A stretch of 64,000 bases of DNA from Armatimonadota bacterium (GTDB taxonomy: Bacteria > Armatimonadota > Fimbriimonadia > Fimbriimonadales > ATM1), in contig QEUM01000004.1 in the NCBI GenBank assembly GCA_003577165.1, positions 62,001 to 126,000 of the forward strand, read 5' to 3'. Shown here piece by piece: positions 15,726 through 23,763 of the stretch; the stretch's first letter is position 1, and the number at the start of each line of letters is the position of its first letter. The position numbers were made by a program, and so were the translations under genes. The notes under the pieces were generated by a model, which was not told the DNA's origin, did no database searches, and worked only from the letters and a program-made list of their open reading frames with translations.

Positions 15726-16343
15726 TTATAGCCGCGTGGGCTCGAACAGCCGCCGCATCTCCTGCAACGCCGCCTGGAAGACCTCGTCAGCGGGCAGGGA
15801 GGCGTCGAGGACGCGGTAGCGGCCTGGGTCTCGGCGGCTCTCGGCGAGGAAGCCCTCTCTCACCGCGCGGTGGAATTCGATCGGTTCCTGATCGAGGCGG
15901 TCTTTCGCTCCGAGGCGATTGAGTCCGACCGCCGGGTCGAGGTCGAGCAGGAGGGTGAGGTCGGGGCGGACCTCACCGGTCGCGAGGTCGTTGAGTTGCC
16001 GGAGGACTTCGATGTTCAGTCCGCGAGCGTAGCCCTGGTAGGCGAGTGTGGAGTCGGCGAATCGGTCACAGAGGACGAGGGCGCCACGGCCGAGCGCGGG
16101 ACGGATCACCTCCCGGCAGTGTTGGGCTCGATCCGCGAGAAACAGGAAAGTCTCCGTCCAGGGATCGAGAGACGACCCTTCGAGCAGCACCTTTCGGATG
16201 CTGGGGCCCGCGGGGCCGTCGCCCGGCTCTCGGGTGACGAGGACTTCGTCAAAGTCGCCCTGTGCGGCTTGCGCGAGGCGTGAGATCAGGGTGGTCTTTC
16301 CGGATCCCTCCGGCCCTTCGAGGGTGATGAACACTCCCTTCAT
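15726..16343 (-). CDS. tmk: Thymidylate kinase
   Basis: 205 aa, standard length. The P-loop is EGPEGSGKTT (residues 9-18), the dTMP-binding DR(F/Y) motif appears as DRFADSTLAYQG, and TREPGDGPAG carries the conserved Arg-Glu-Pro. It phosphorylates dTMP to dTDP in the cytosol. The start overlaps the upstream R3H ATPase stop by 4 bp and it continues into darA and holB, a replication-linked operon. Confidence 0.95.
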   Translation of the reverse strand: MKGVFITLEGPEGSGKTTLISRLAQAAQGDFDEVLVTREPGDGPAGPSIRKVLLEGSSLDPWTETFLFLADRAQHCREVIRPALGRGALVLCDRFADSTLAYQGYARGLNIEVLRQLNDLATGEVRPDLTLLLDLDPAVGLNRLGAKDRLDQEPIEFHRAVREGFLAESRRDPGRYRVLDASLPADEVFQAALQEMRRLFEPTRL

Positions 16344-17917
16344 ATCGCTTCAGGCAGCACCCTGACTCTTCGCTGGTCGTTCTTGCCGACGCTCTCGCTG
16401 CGAAGGCGATGCGCTTCGGCAACCTCATGTTGGATCACGCGAAGTCCAAACTCCCGGGGGGACAATTCGAAGGGCTTTCCCTTTTGCCGGACGAATTTCA
16501 CCGCTTCGAGCGCCTCGGCTCGCGCGTCCTGCTCCGCGGCGGTGTTGACTTCGCGAGACGAGAAGATGTCGTCGAGCGCGCCCGCGATCTGAGAGAGCGT
16601 GTTGCTCTTGATGATCACGGTCGGCACGGTGCGCCCCAACCTTTCCTTCAGTTTTTCAGGTCGCCGCTGCATGGAACTTCGGATTGCGATGATCGCGTCT
16701 GCGACGGACATGTCGTCCGCGACGACTGCGGGAACCTTTCGTTCTCGAATCGCGCGGTCGAGCCTGGTGCGAGCGATGCCGTATCCGAAGATGCGCATGA
16801 CTCGCGAGGGCTGACGTTCCTGAGGCGTTGTGGTTGGCGCAGCCTGTTCGTGTCGGGGGGGGCGCACGGTTGGCTTCGGGCGGCCCGCAGGTGTGGAAGG
16901 CTCCGGTACTCGCTCCTGACGAACGACCGAGACTCCGCCATCGGCGGCGCGGACGCGGATTTCCGGTTGCGGCGCAGTGCCTCGCAACAGAGCGTCCACT
17001 GTGCGCTGCACGTCGTGATGAACTGCAAGTTTGTCGTAGTCCATGAGTTCGATGACGACATCGAAGGTCGGAGGCGCTTTTCTCTCAAGTACGGTCTTCT
17101 GAGTCCCTCTCCGCTTCGCCTCTTCATCGGAAAGCGTTACGGCCTGGATCCCGCCGACCAGGTCGCAGAGGGTCGGGTTCATCATGAGGTTTTCGAGCGA
17201 CCGGCCGTGCGCGGTTCCTACCAACTGCACGCCCCTTTCTGCGATCGTGCGGGCCGCGTAGGCTTCGGCCTCGGTTCCGATTTCGTCGATGATGATGACT
17301 TCGGGCATGTGGTTCTCGACGGCTTCGATCATGATCTGATGCTGTCGAGCAGGATCCGAGACCTGCATCCTGCGCGCGGATCCGATCGACGGGTGGGGGA
17401 TGTCGCCGTCGCCCGCGATTTCATTGGACGTGTCTACGATTACGACGCGCTTCTTCAACCCATCGGCGAGGAGGCGCGCCACTTCTCTCAACTTCGTCGT
17501 CTTGCCGACTCCAGGCTTTCCTAAGAGAAGCACGGAATGCGTGCTCTCGACGATGTCGAGAATCATGTCGATGGTGCCCTGAATGGCGCGGCCGACCCTG
17601 CACGTTAGGCCGATGACCTTGCCTTGGCGGTTTCGGATTGCGGAGATTCTGTGCAGCGTTCGCTCGATGCCTGCGCGATTGTCTCCACCGAAGGCGCTGA
17701 CGCGATCGCTGACATAGCGAATGTCGTCGTCGCTGACGATGTAGTCTTCGTAGCGCTCGACTCGATCCATGAATCGGATTTCGGCGGGTCTTCCGTAATC
17801 CAACACGACCTCGATGAGACGCTCGTAATCCGGAGCGCGCAGGATCCTTTCTCGAACGACGGGGGGAAGCGATTCGAGCAGGGCAGTTAGGTCTTGGAGG
17901 TTTTCCGTCACGTCCAT
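16340..17917 (-). CDS. SpoIIIAA/Ycf45-type AAA ATPase with R3H domain
   Basis: 525 aa. A ~110-residue N-domain is followed by a RecA-like ATPase with Walker A GKPGVGKTT (133-141) and Walker B VIIIDEIG (207-214). The middle (~330-370) is a Pro/Arg/Thr-rich linker. The C-terminus has a KH/Jag-N-like stretch and an R3H-like domain (LSPREFGLRVIQHEVAEAH) that binds single-stranded nucleic acid. Cyanobacterial and plastid Ycf45 share this architecture. The role is unclear and nucleic-acid binding is inferred from the R3H match. It is coupled to tmk by a 4-bp overlap. Confidence 0.85.
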   Translation of the reverse strand: MDVTENLQDLTALLESLPPVVRERILRAPDYERLIEVVLDYGRPAEIRFMDRVERYEDYIVSDDDIRYVSDRVSAFGGDNRAGIERTLHRISAIRNRQGKVIGLTCRVGRAIQGTIDMILDIVESTHSVLLLGKPGVGKTTKLREVARLLADGLKKRVVIVDTSNEIAGDGDIPHPSIGSARRMQVSDPARQHQIMIEAVENHMPEVIIIDEIGTEAEAYAARTIAERGVQLVGTAHGRSLENLMMNPTLCDLVGGIQAVTLSDEEAKRRGTQKTVLERKAPPTFDVVIELMDYDKLAVHHDVQRTVDALLRGTAPQPEIRVRAADGGVSVVRQERVPEPSTPAGRPKPTVRPPRHEQAAPTTTPQERQPSRVMRIFGYGIARTRLDRAIRERKVPAVVADDMSVADAIIAIRSSMQRRPEKLKERLGRTVPTVIIKSNTLSQIAGALDDIFSSREVNTAAEQDARAEALEAVKFVRQKGKPFELSPREFGLRVIQHEVAEAHRLRSESVGKNDQRRVRVLPEAI

Positions 17918-17924
17918 AAGTTTT

Positions 17925-17944
17925 GACGCGCGACACGGCGCGTC
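17925..17944. other. Intergenic hairpin between second htrA and R3H ATPase
   Basis: A perfect 7-bp inverted repeat (GACGCGC, GACACG loop, GCGCGTC) fills the 37-bp gap between the htrA-like stop (17955) and the ATPase start (17917). Neither strand has a proper U tract after it, so it may be a processing or weak attenuation site rather than a terminator. Confidence 0.35.
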
Positions 17945-17954
17945 TGTGCCTGCC

Positions 17955-19055
17955 TTAGCGTGGCATCTCCTCCAACACGACGGTTGCCGTCTTGACTTCG
18001 CCCCTTTGCCAGTACTTTATCTGGGCTTTGTGGCCGATCTCGACCTTGAGCAAGTAGGCCAGGTAATCGTCCACCGTGTCGATCTGTTTGCCGTCGAGTT
18101 CCATGAGGATGTCGTACTTGCCGATGCCAGCTTTCTCGATCGGAGTCCCTGGGATCGTGCCTCGAATCATGAGGCCCCCCTCCGGCGGGTTAGGCCCGAT
18201 CTGCTCCTCCACCTGCTGCCTCGCGAACTGCCAGTTCGGCACGAAACTCTCGATCCCCAGGTTCGGGTGGCGCATTCGGCCGTACTTTCTGATCTCGGAC
18301 ACGAACTTCAGCACGCGATTCGAGGGGATCGCGAAGCCGAGGCCGATGCTGCCTGCGACTTCGGTTGCAATTTGGGTGTTGATGCCGATGACCTGTCCCT
18401 GGACGTTTCCGAGCGCGCCGCCGCTATTGCCGCGATTGATGGCGGCGTCCGTTTGGATCGCGTCCACCAGTGGGAAGTTGCCGCCTCCGATCAGATCGCG
18501 ATCCAGTGCGCTCACGACTCCCACGCTTACCGTGTTCTCAAAGCCAAGAGGATTCCCGACCGCAATGACCCATTCGCCGACTTCGATTTCGCTGCTGTCG
18601 GCCAGTTCCGCTGAGGGCAGGTTCTTTGCGGCGATCTTCAGCAGGGCCAAGTCCGTCGGTTGGTCCCCCCCGACGAATTCCGCATCATAGGTTTTGCCGT
18701 CGAGCATCCTCACGGCGATCTTGTCGGCGCCCTGAACGACGTGGAAATTCGTGACGATGTAGCCATCGCTTGCTATGATGACGCCCGACCCCTGGCCCGC
18801 TTCAGCTGGGCCGCGGTCGAAGCGGAACATGCTGTATTCGTAGGTGATCACGCTCACGACCGAAGGCCGCAATTTCTCCGCAGCCTCAGAGAACGCGACT
18901 TGTCCGGCAACCTTCGAGGTCTTGACGGGCCCTTTCGATATGAGCGAGTCGAGCCCTGTGGCTTTGGGCTGCAACCTGTCATGGACCCAAAGGGCGCTAA
19001 GCACGCCCAGGAAGCAGGCGACGAAAAGCAGCACGAAGTGAGCAGCGCGGATCAT
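17955..19055 (-). CDS. Second HtrA-type serine protease with one PDZ domain
   Basis: 366 aa. A signal anchor spans residues 5-24 (AHFVLLFVACFLGVLSALWV). The trypsin-like domain has the triad H105 (NFHVVQG), D135 (TDLALL) and S211 (GNSGGA). One PDZ domain lies at about 265-360. It should face outside the cytoplasmic membrane and handle protein quality control. Unlike the first HtrA it is not in the sigma operon: its start overlaps ribH by 4 bp and it lies between riboflavin genes and the R3H ATPase. The link to riboflavin synthesis looks positional only. Confidence 0.93.
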   Translation of the reverse strand: MIRAAHFVLLFVACFLGVLSALWVHDRLQPKATGLDSLISKGPVKTSKVAGQVAFSEAAEKLRPSVVSVITYEYSMFRFDRGPAEAGQGSGVIIASDGYIVTNFHVVQGADKIAVRMLDGKTYDAEFVGGDQPTDLALLKIAAKNLPSAELADSSEIEVGEWVIAVGNPLGFENTVSVGVVSALDRDLIGGGNFPLVDAIQTDAAINRGNSGGALGNVQGQVIGINTQIATEVAGSIGLGFAIPSNRVLKFVSEIRKYGRMRHPNLGIESFVPNWQFARQQVEEQIGPNPPEGGLMIRGTIPGTPIEKAGIGKYDILMELDGKQIDTVDDYLAYLLKVEIGHKAQIKYWQRGEVKTATVVLEEMPR

Positions 19056-19504
19056 GGTCCCACCTGTCTAACGACGGACGCCATCTCGATCGCTGCATTC
19101 GCGGCCTCTTCGCCCTTGTTCCCCAACTTCATTCCTGCTCTCTCAATCGCCTCGTCTTGCGTGCTGCACGTGAGGATGCCCCACGTGATCGGTTTGCCAG
19201 TGCTAAGGGCAAGTTCCGAGAGCGCTGCGGCCACAGAGTTCGAGAGTTGCTGGGCGTGAATAGTCGCGCCTTCGAGGATGCAGCCGACGCAAACGATCAC
19301 ATCGTAATCGGCCAGCGCCGCGGATCGAGCAGCGATGGGGATCTCCCAGGTACCGGGCACCCAGATGATCTCCGGTACTGTTCCGCCGGCCATGCGAAAA
19401 GCCCTCTTCGCGCCTTCGACGAGCATGTTGACGACGTACTCGTTCCAGCGCGATGCGATTACGGCTGCCTTGATTCCCTCGGCGGAGCGGATGCCTTCTA
19501 TCAC
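19052..19504 (-). CDS. ribH: 6,7-dimethyl-8-ribityllumazine synthase
   Basis: 150 aa, typical length. Conserved stretches include SRWNEYVVNMLVEGA, VPGTWEIPIAARSAA, CVGCILEGATIHAQQLSNSV and TWGILTCSTQDEAIERAG. It joins the ribBA product DHBP to the pyrimidine intermediate, the penultimate step of riboflavin synthesis, usually as a 60-mer. The start overlaps the ribBA stop by 4 bp. The ribD and ribE genes are not in the window. Confidence 0.95.
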   Translation of the reverse strand: MIEGIRSAEGIKAAVIASRWNEYVVNMLVEGAKRAFRMAGGTVPEIIWVPGTWEIPIAARSAALADYDVIVCVGCILEGATIHAQQLSNSVAAALSELALSTGKPITWGILTCSTQDEAIERAGMKLGNKGEEAANAAIEMASVVRQVGP

Positions 19505-20733
19505 TCTCCCCCGTTAGGGCCGGTCTCGGGAATCAGGTGACCGAGTTTCTCGCGCTTCGTTTTTAGATACTTCTCGTTGTGTTCGGTCGGCTGCGTGACG
19601 AGTTGCACGTGTTCGACGATTTCGAGACCGTGTCCGGCGATTCCTGCGATCTTGCTCGGGTTGTTCGTCATGAGGCGGATCTTTTTGATTCCCAGATCCG
19701 AAAGAACTTGTGCGCCTTGCCCGTAGTCTCGAAGGTCCGCTTTGAAGCCGAGCGCATGGTTGGCTTCAACGGTGTCCATGCCTTGATCTTGCAACCCGTA
19801 GGCTCGGAGTTTGTTCACGATTCCGATGCCGCGTCCTTCCTGTGCGATGTAGAGCAAGCAGCCGCGTCCTTCGTTCGCGATCTTGGTGAGAGCGGCCTCG
19901 AGCTGCGAACCGCAATCACAGCGGAGCGAGCCCAAAATGTCGCCTGTTAAGCAACTCGAATGGACGCGAACCAACGTGGGCTCTCCGTTCGCAATTTCGC
20001 CCATGGTGAGTGCGATGAATGGGGATGGGTCCACGTCGCTCTCGTAAACGTAGAGGGAAAATGTGCCGTAGCGAGTGGCAAACGAAACGGGACCGACCAC
20101 TCGCTTGACCAACTTCTCCGTTCGTCGTCGGTAGGAGATCAGGTCGCTGATCGTGATGAGCGACAGGCCATGCACTTTCGCCATCTCCTGCAGTTTCGGC
20201 AGTCGAGCCATTCGGCCGTCTTCATCCAAGATCTCACAAAGCACTCCGACAGGCTGAAACCCCGCGAGCATACAGAGATCGACGGTTGCCTCGGTGTGTC
20301 CCGCGCGCTTCAGAACGCCGCCATTTTCTGCGCGGAGAGGAATCACGTGGCCGGGGCGGGCGAGGTCGTTCGGCGTGGCGTTCGGATCGCAAAACACTTG
20401 GACTGTTCGGGCACGATCGAAGGCTGAAACGCCCGTCGTCGCTCCGACCTTCGCGTCTACTGTCTCGCCCATGGCGGTTCCAAGACGCGACGTGTTGTCC
20501 TTCGTCATCATTGGAATTCCCAGGGCTTCGAGACGCTCGCCGGTCGTCGGCACGCATGGAATCCCGCGTCCGAACTTCAGCATGAAATTCATCGCGTCCG
20601 GAGTCATCTTCTCGGCCGCCATCACGAGGTCGCCTTCGTTCTCGCGGTCCGGATCGTCGACGACGATCACAAACTTGCCTTCCCGGATGTCTTCGATTGC
20701 CTTCTCGATCGAGGCGAATCCTGTCTCAGTCAT
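19501..20733 (-). CDS. ribBA: Bifunctional DHBP synthase / GTP cyclohydrolase II
   Basis: 410 aa from the ATG at 20733, giving the family's usual beginning (FASIEKAIEDIREGKFVIVV). The N-half makes 3,4-dihydroxybutanone phosphate (DDPDRENEGDLVMA, GHTEATVDLCMLAG). The C-half opens GTP, with the zinc cysteines in CLTGDILGSLRCDCGSQL and the catalytic stretch LLYIAQEGRGIGIVNKLRAY. An upstream in-frame ATG at 20778, preceded by AAGGG, would add 15 residues and has the better ribosome site; the choice is open. I see no FMN riboswitch signature upstream. Confidence 0.93.
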   Translation of the reverse strand: MTETGFASIEKAIEDIREGKFVIVVDDPDRENEGDLVMAAEKMTPDAMNFMLKFGRGIPCVPTTGERLEALGIPMMTKDNTSRLGTAMGETVDAKVGATTGVSAFDRARTVQVFCDPNATPNDLARPGHVIPLRAENGGVLKRAGHTEATVDLCMLAGFQPVGVLCEILDEDGRMARLPKLQEMAKVHGLSLITISDLISYRRRTEKLVKRVVGPVSFATRYGTFSLYVYESDVDPSPFIALTMGEIANGEPTLVRVHSSCLTGDILGSLRCDCGSQLEAALTKIANEGRGCLLYIAQEGRGIGIVNKLRAYGLQDQGMDTVEANHALGFKADLRDYGQGAQVLSDLGIKKIRLMTNNPSKIAGIAGHGLEIVEHVQLVTQPTEHNEKYLKTKREKLGHLIPETGPNGGE

Positions 20734-21055
20734 ATGGTGAAAGTGCGGGAATTCGAGTTCAAAGTATACCTTTGGCATGGCCGATGCCCTTCGTCGGGGG
20801 AAGCATCCGGAAGGCCCCATTCGGCCCAGGACGCACGGTTCGAAGGACGAATTCAGAGACTTTCTCCGCTTCGGAACGGTCACCGGCAGGCGATCGGCAT
20901 TGGCGTGGCAGCGCCAGTGCGGCGGCGCAAGACGAGCCTCCGGTCCCCCGAAGCCACTGTCGACAGAGAGAGCCGCGATTAACCGCGGCTCTCATTTTTT
21001 CGTTTGCACCCCTCTTCACCCGGTTGCGACGACCCACGGTCATAATTCGGACTCG
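20734..21055. other. Divergent intergenic region between ribBA and the isochorismatase gene
   Basis: 322 bp. It contains GTATAC at 20764-20769, a hairpin at 20897-20920 (GCATTGGCG and CGCCAGTGC with one G-U pair) and a strong + strand terminator at 20968-21000. No convincing gene is present, although an open frame runs through from 20777. On the + strand this could be a structured 5' leader or a small RNA ending at the terminator. No RFN, cobalamin, TPP or SRP consensus was recognised. Confidence 0.5.
20968..21000 (+). terminator. Strong intrinsic terminator upstream of the isochorismatase gene
   Basis: Perfect 10-bp stem GAGAGCCGCG (20968-20977) and CGCGGCTCTC (20984-20993), loop ATTAAC, followed by ATTTTTT. 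It is oriented + and lies 55 bp before the GTG start at 21056, with no + strand gene upstream since 14471. It must therefore end an unannotated short transcript or act as an attenuator in a leader. Confidence 0.85.
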
Positions 21056-22057
21056 GTGCAACCGTACATTCCAAATTCGAATGAGCCAAGAGGGAGTCCG
21101 AGCGCGACAGAGCGGTTGTCCACAGCGGTCCGGGACGCTCTCTATGAAGCCACCAAGACGGCACAAAGTCTGAAAAGGGCGACGGTGGAGCCGGAAGATT
21201 TGCTGGCTGCGCTGGCGCGCCTCGCGCCGACGGACTTTGTGAGGGCTTTCGGAAGAGCCGAGAGGTGGGAGGACCTGCAAGCAGCGCTCGCCGTCGGCTC
21301 TCTTGGCGCGGATGAGGCGGTGGTGATCGGCCCAGCCACACTCGAACTTCTCGAAAACGCGGGGCGTTCGACAGGGGGGGAGATCGCAGTTCGCGACGTG
21401 TTGGAAGAGCTCGCTCGCCGGGGGGGCGATCCCCCGCAGGTCGAGCCAGTCGCCGCGCAAAGTTCAGTCGGTCGTTCGCGGTCGCGGCGACTGGCCAACC
21501 GAGCCGATTCAGTTCTCGTTGTGATTGACCTTCAGGATTCGTTTCTGCGCCCGATCCAGAATCGAGAGCGGGTTACCGAGCGTTCTGCGTTTCTCATCGA
21601 GATCGCGAATCTGCTGCAGATCCCGGTGATCGCGACGGAGCAATATGCCGAGAGGATGGGCGGAACGACGGCGCGGATCGCGGACCTACTGAAGAGCGGC
21701 CCCGAGCCCGTGGACAAACTCTGTTTCTCGTCCTGCGGTTCGGACGCGTTCTTGAGTCTTCTGTCCGAGACGCGAAGGCCGTCGGTCATCATCGTGGGCA
21801 TCGAGACGCACATCTGCGTCAATCAGACGGCTCACGACTTGCTCTCCAGGGGCCATCGCGTATTCATCTGTTGGGATGCGGTCGCGTCCAGGCTCAGCGA
21901 AGCGGACGACATGAGGGCACTCGACCGGATGAAGCAGGCCGGAGCCATCGTGTGCCACTCGGAATCCATCGCATACGAGTGGCTCGAACGCGCGGGAACA
22001 GAGGAGTTCAAAGCCGCACTCGATGTGGTCAAAAGATACTCGGAGGGGGGAAAGTGA
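21056..22057 (+). CDS. Isochorismatase-family hydrolase with N-terminal Clp-N-like domain
   Basis: 333 aa from the GTG at 21056, chosen because the terminator at 20968-21000 makes earlier starts unlikely. The N-terminus (~17-122) resembles the Clp-N double repeat: AVRDALYEATKTAQSLKRAT then VEPEDLLAAL, and later LELLENAGR with VRDVLEELARR. The C-terminal domain (~150-325) is a cysteine hydrolase with the triad D158 (VIDLQDSF), K221 (KLCF) and C254 (THICVNQTA), like nicotinamidases and isochorismatases. The substrate is not deducible. The combination of a chaperone-type adaptor domain with this hydrolase is unusual. It overlaps the next gene as GTGA. Confidence 0.8.
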   Translation: MQPYIPNSNEPRGSPSATERLSTAVRDALYEATKTAQSLKRATVEPEDLLAALARLAPTDFVRAFGRAERWEDLQAALAVGSLGADEAVVIGPATLELLENAGRSTGGEIAVRDVLEELARRGGDPPQVEPVAAQSSVGRSRSRRLANRADSVLVVIDLQDSFLRPIQNRERVTERSAFLIEIANLLQIPVIATEQYAERMGGTTARIADLLKSGPEPVDKLCFSSCGSDAFLSLLSETRRPSVIIVGIETHICVNQTAHDLLSRGHRVFICWDAVASRLSEADDMRALDRMKQAGAIVCHSESIAYEWLERAGTEEFKAALDVVKRYSEGGK

Positions 22058-22419
22058 GACGGAAAGCAATGGACGCTCGCGCCTATCGCGAGAAGATGAA
22101 CGAGCGCATCTTGTCTGAGGGCAATAAGCAGATCAATCGGTTCTTCGCCCTCGACACTTCGGCCTACGAGCCCGGTGCGTTGGATCGCAAGTCGAAGGAA
22201 CTCATGGGCCTTGTGGGCTCGCTCGTGCTCCGATGCAACGATTGCATCTTCTATCACTTGGACCAATGCGTCGGTTGCGGATGTTCGCGCGAGGAGATCA
22301 TCGAGGCGATGAACATCGGCCTCGTGATCGGCGGCAGCATCGTGATTCCTCATCTGCGTTTCGCGTTCGAGGCTCTCGATGAATTGATGAGCGAAGTGGA
22401 GGACGCGGAGTTGGAATGA
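22054..22419 (+). CDS. Carboxymuconolactone decarboxylase / AhpD-like protein
   Basis: 121 aa from the GTG at 22054, which has GGAGG 7 nt upstream and a GTGA overlap with the previous stop; an ATG at 22069 is the alternative. The active-site signature CxxCxxxH is present as CNDCIFYH, followed by CSREEIIEAMNIGLVIGGSI. AhpD-type proteins use the CxxC pair for peroxide or disulfide chemistry, while CMD relatives decarboxylate lactones. The retained CxxC suggests a redox role. Cys count is high (five within 20 residues). Confidence 0.87.
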   Translation: MRRKAMDARAYREKMNERILSEGNKQINRFFALDTSAYEPGALDRKSKELMGLVGSLVLRCNDCIFYHLDQCVGCGCSREEIIEAMNIGLVIGGSIVIPHLRFAFEALDELMSEVEDAELE

Positions 22420-22865
22420 AGGTTTATGAGATTGAGCGGGGGGAGTATCGAATCACGACCGACCCTTCGCAGTTGGACTTCGAGGCTTGCTGTCGAATGC
22501 TTCACAGCGTGTATTGGGCGAAGACGAGGAGTCGTGAGCGCATCCGCAAGTCGTTCGAGAACGCAATCGTCTTCGGAGTGTTTTGCTCCGGTGAGCAGTG
22601 CGGCATCGCCCGCGTCGTAACGGACCGCGCGACGTTCGCTTGGCTGTGCGACGTGGTGATTTCCGAAGAGCACCGAGGAAAGGGTGTTGGGAAGTGGGTG
22701 GTCGAAGCGATCCTCGAACACCCCGACTTGCAGGATCTGCGATATTTCCTGTTGGCGACGAGGGATGCGCACAGTCTCTATGAACAGTATGGCTGGACGC
22801 CGCTTCCCAACCCCGCTCGGTGGATGATTCGGCTCGACGAAGAAGCCAAGTTGGCGATGCAGTGA
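22416..22865 (+). CDS. GNAT family N-acetyltransferase
   Basis: 149 aa. Motif A for acetyl-CoA binding is EEHRGKGVGKWVVEAI (~88-103), preceded by the strand TFAWLCDVVIS and followed by RYFLLATRDAHSLYEQYGW, the motif B tail seen in many small-molecule or peptide acetyltransferases. It is close to the single-domain GNATs whose C-terminus ends with PLPNPARWMIR. Substrate unknown. The start overlaps the AhpD-like gene by 4 bp. Confidence 0.9.
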   Translation: MKVYEIERGEYRITTDPSQLDFEACCRMLHSVYWAKTRSRERIRKSFENAIVFGVFCSGEQCGIARVVTDRATFAWLCDVVISEEHRGKGVGKWVVEAILEHPDLQDLRYFLLATRDAHSLYEQYGWTPLPNPARWMIRLDEEAKLAMQ

Positions 22866-23722
22866 TCGTCGGGATCTGTCTCGCTTTCGCGGTGTATTTG
22901 GCGATCCTGTGGGTCGTCGCGCGGTCAGCGTTATATCCGCCGCGCTCGCCCATCTTCCTCTCTCCGGCGGCGGTCGGCGCGCCCACCGAAGAGGTGGAGT
23001 TCCAATCCGGCTCTCTCAGTCTGCGCGGTTGGTGGGTGCCGTTCCACTCGCCTCGCGCTGTGTTCGTGATGCTGCACGGCTACGTGATGAATCGGGCCGA
23101 GAACGCATGGCTCGCTGCCGAACTACACAAGCGCGGTTTCGCGTGCCTTCTGTTCGACTCGCGGGCGAGCGGCAAAAGCGACGGCCGAAAGGTCGGCATC
23201 GGATGGCCGGAGCGCCTGGACGCGATTGCCGCGTGCAAAGAGGCGGAGCGGCGGTATCCGGGAGTTCCGAGAATCCTAATTGGTTCGAGCATGGGCGCGG
23301 CTGCGGCGGGGCTTGCGGTGGGGGAAGACCCGACGTGCGCGAGCGCGGTCATCTTGGACAGCGCGTACCACACGCTGCCAACTGCAACATTGGGTTGGTG
23401 GAGGTTTCTTGGAGGAACGGCGGCCGCTGTGATGCTCGCTCCGGTGGTGGTGGTCGCTTGGCCGATGGCGGGCTTCAACCCGTTCCGCGTGAACGTGGGC
23501 GAGTCGCTGAAGAAGGCGAACCTGCCGACGCTGATCCTCCACGGTCGGCTCGACTCATTGGTGAACCCCGTCCACGCGGTCCGAAACCGAAGTGCCGCGG
23601 GTCATGCGGAGATCGAGTGGTTCGAAGACGCTGGACATTCGGAGGCGCGTTGGACTCATCCGGAGGAGTTCGTGAGCCGCGTGCTTCGATTCGTCGAGCG
23701 AGTGCCCGGTCTCGGAGATTGA
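22862..23722 (+). CDS. Membrane-anchored alpha/beta hydrolase
   Basis: 286 aa from the GTG at 22862 (GTGA overlap); an earlier in-frame start at 22820 would add 14 residues. A transmembrane helix opens the protein (VIVGICLAFAVYLAILWVVA). The alpha/beta hydrolase domain follows with the oxyanion region VMLHGY, nucleophile elbow GSSMGAAAAG, acid in GRLDSLVNP and histidine in DAGHSEARW. It resembles the BAAT/YqkD-type esterases facing the periplasm. The middle has a second hydrophobic stretch (AAVMLAPVVVVAWPMAGF). Last of the coupled four-gene set. Confidence 0.87.
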   Translation: MIVGICLAFAVYLAILWVVARSALYPPRSPIFLSPAAVGAPTEEVEFQSGSLSLRGWWVPFHSPRAVFVMLHGYVMNRAENAWLAAELHKRGFACLLFDSRASGKSDGRKVGIGWPERLDAIAACKEAERRYPGVPRILIGSSMGAAAAGLAVGEDPTCASAVILDSAYHTLPTATLGWWRFLGGTAAAVMLAPVVVVAWPMAGFNPFRVNVGESLKKANLPTLILHGRLDSLVNPVHAVRNRSAAGHAEIEWFEDAGHSEARWTHPEEFVSRVLRFVERVPGLGD

Positions 23723-23763
23723 TTTCGTAACGAAGCTGCGTTTGGGCTCGCGCAGCGGCGGCT

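Noticed and set aside
20734-20960. FMN, cobalamin or SRP-type RNA upstream of ribBA
   Set aside because: I looked for the RFN, GCCACTG/B12-box and SRP GGAAG patterns on both strands. Only isolated fragments such as GCCACTGT and CCGGAAGG occur, without the rest of any consensus.
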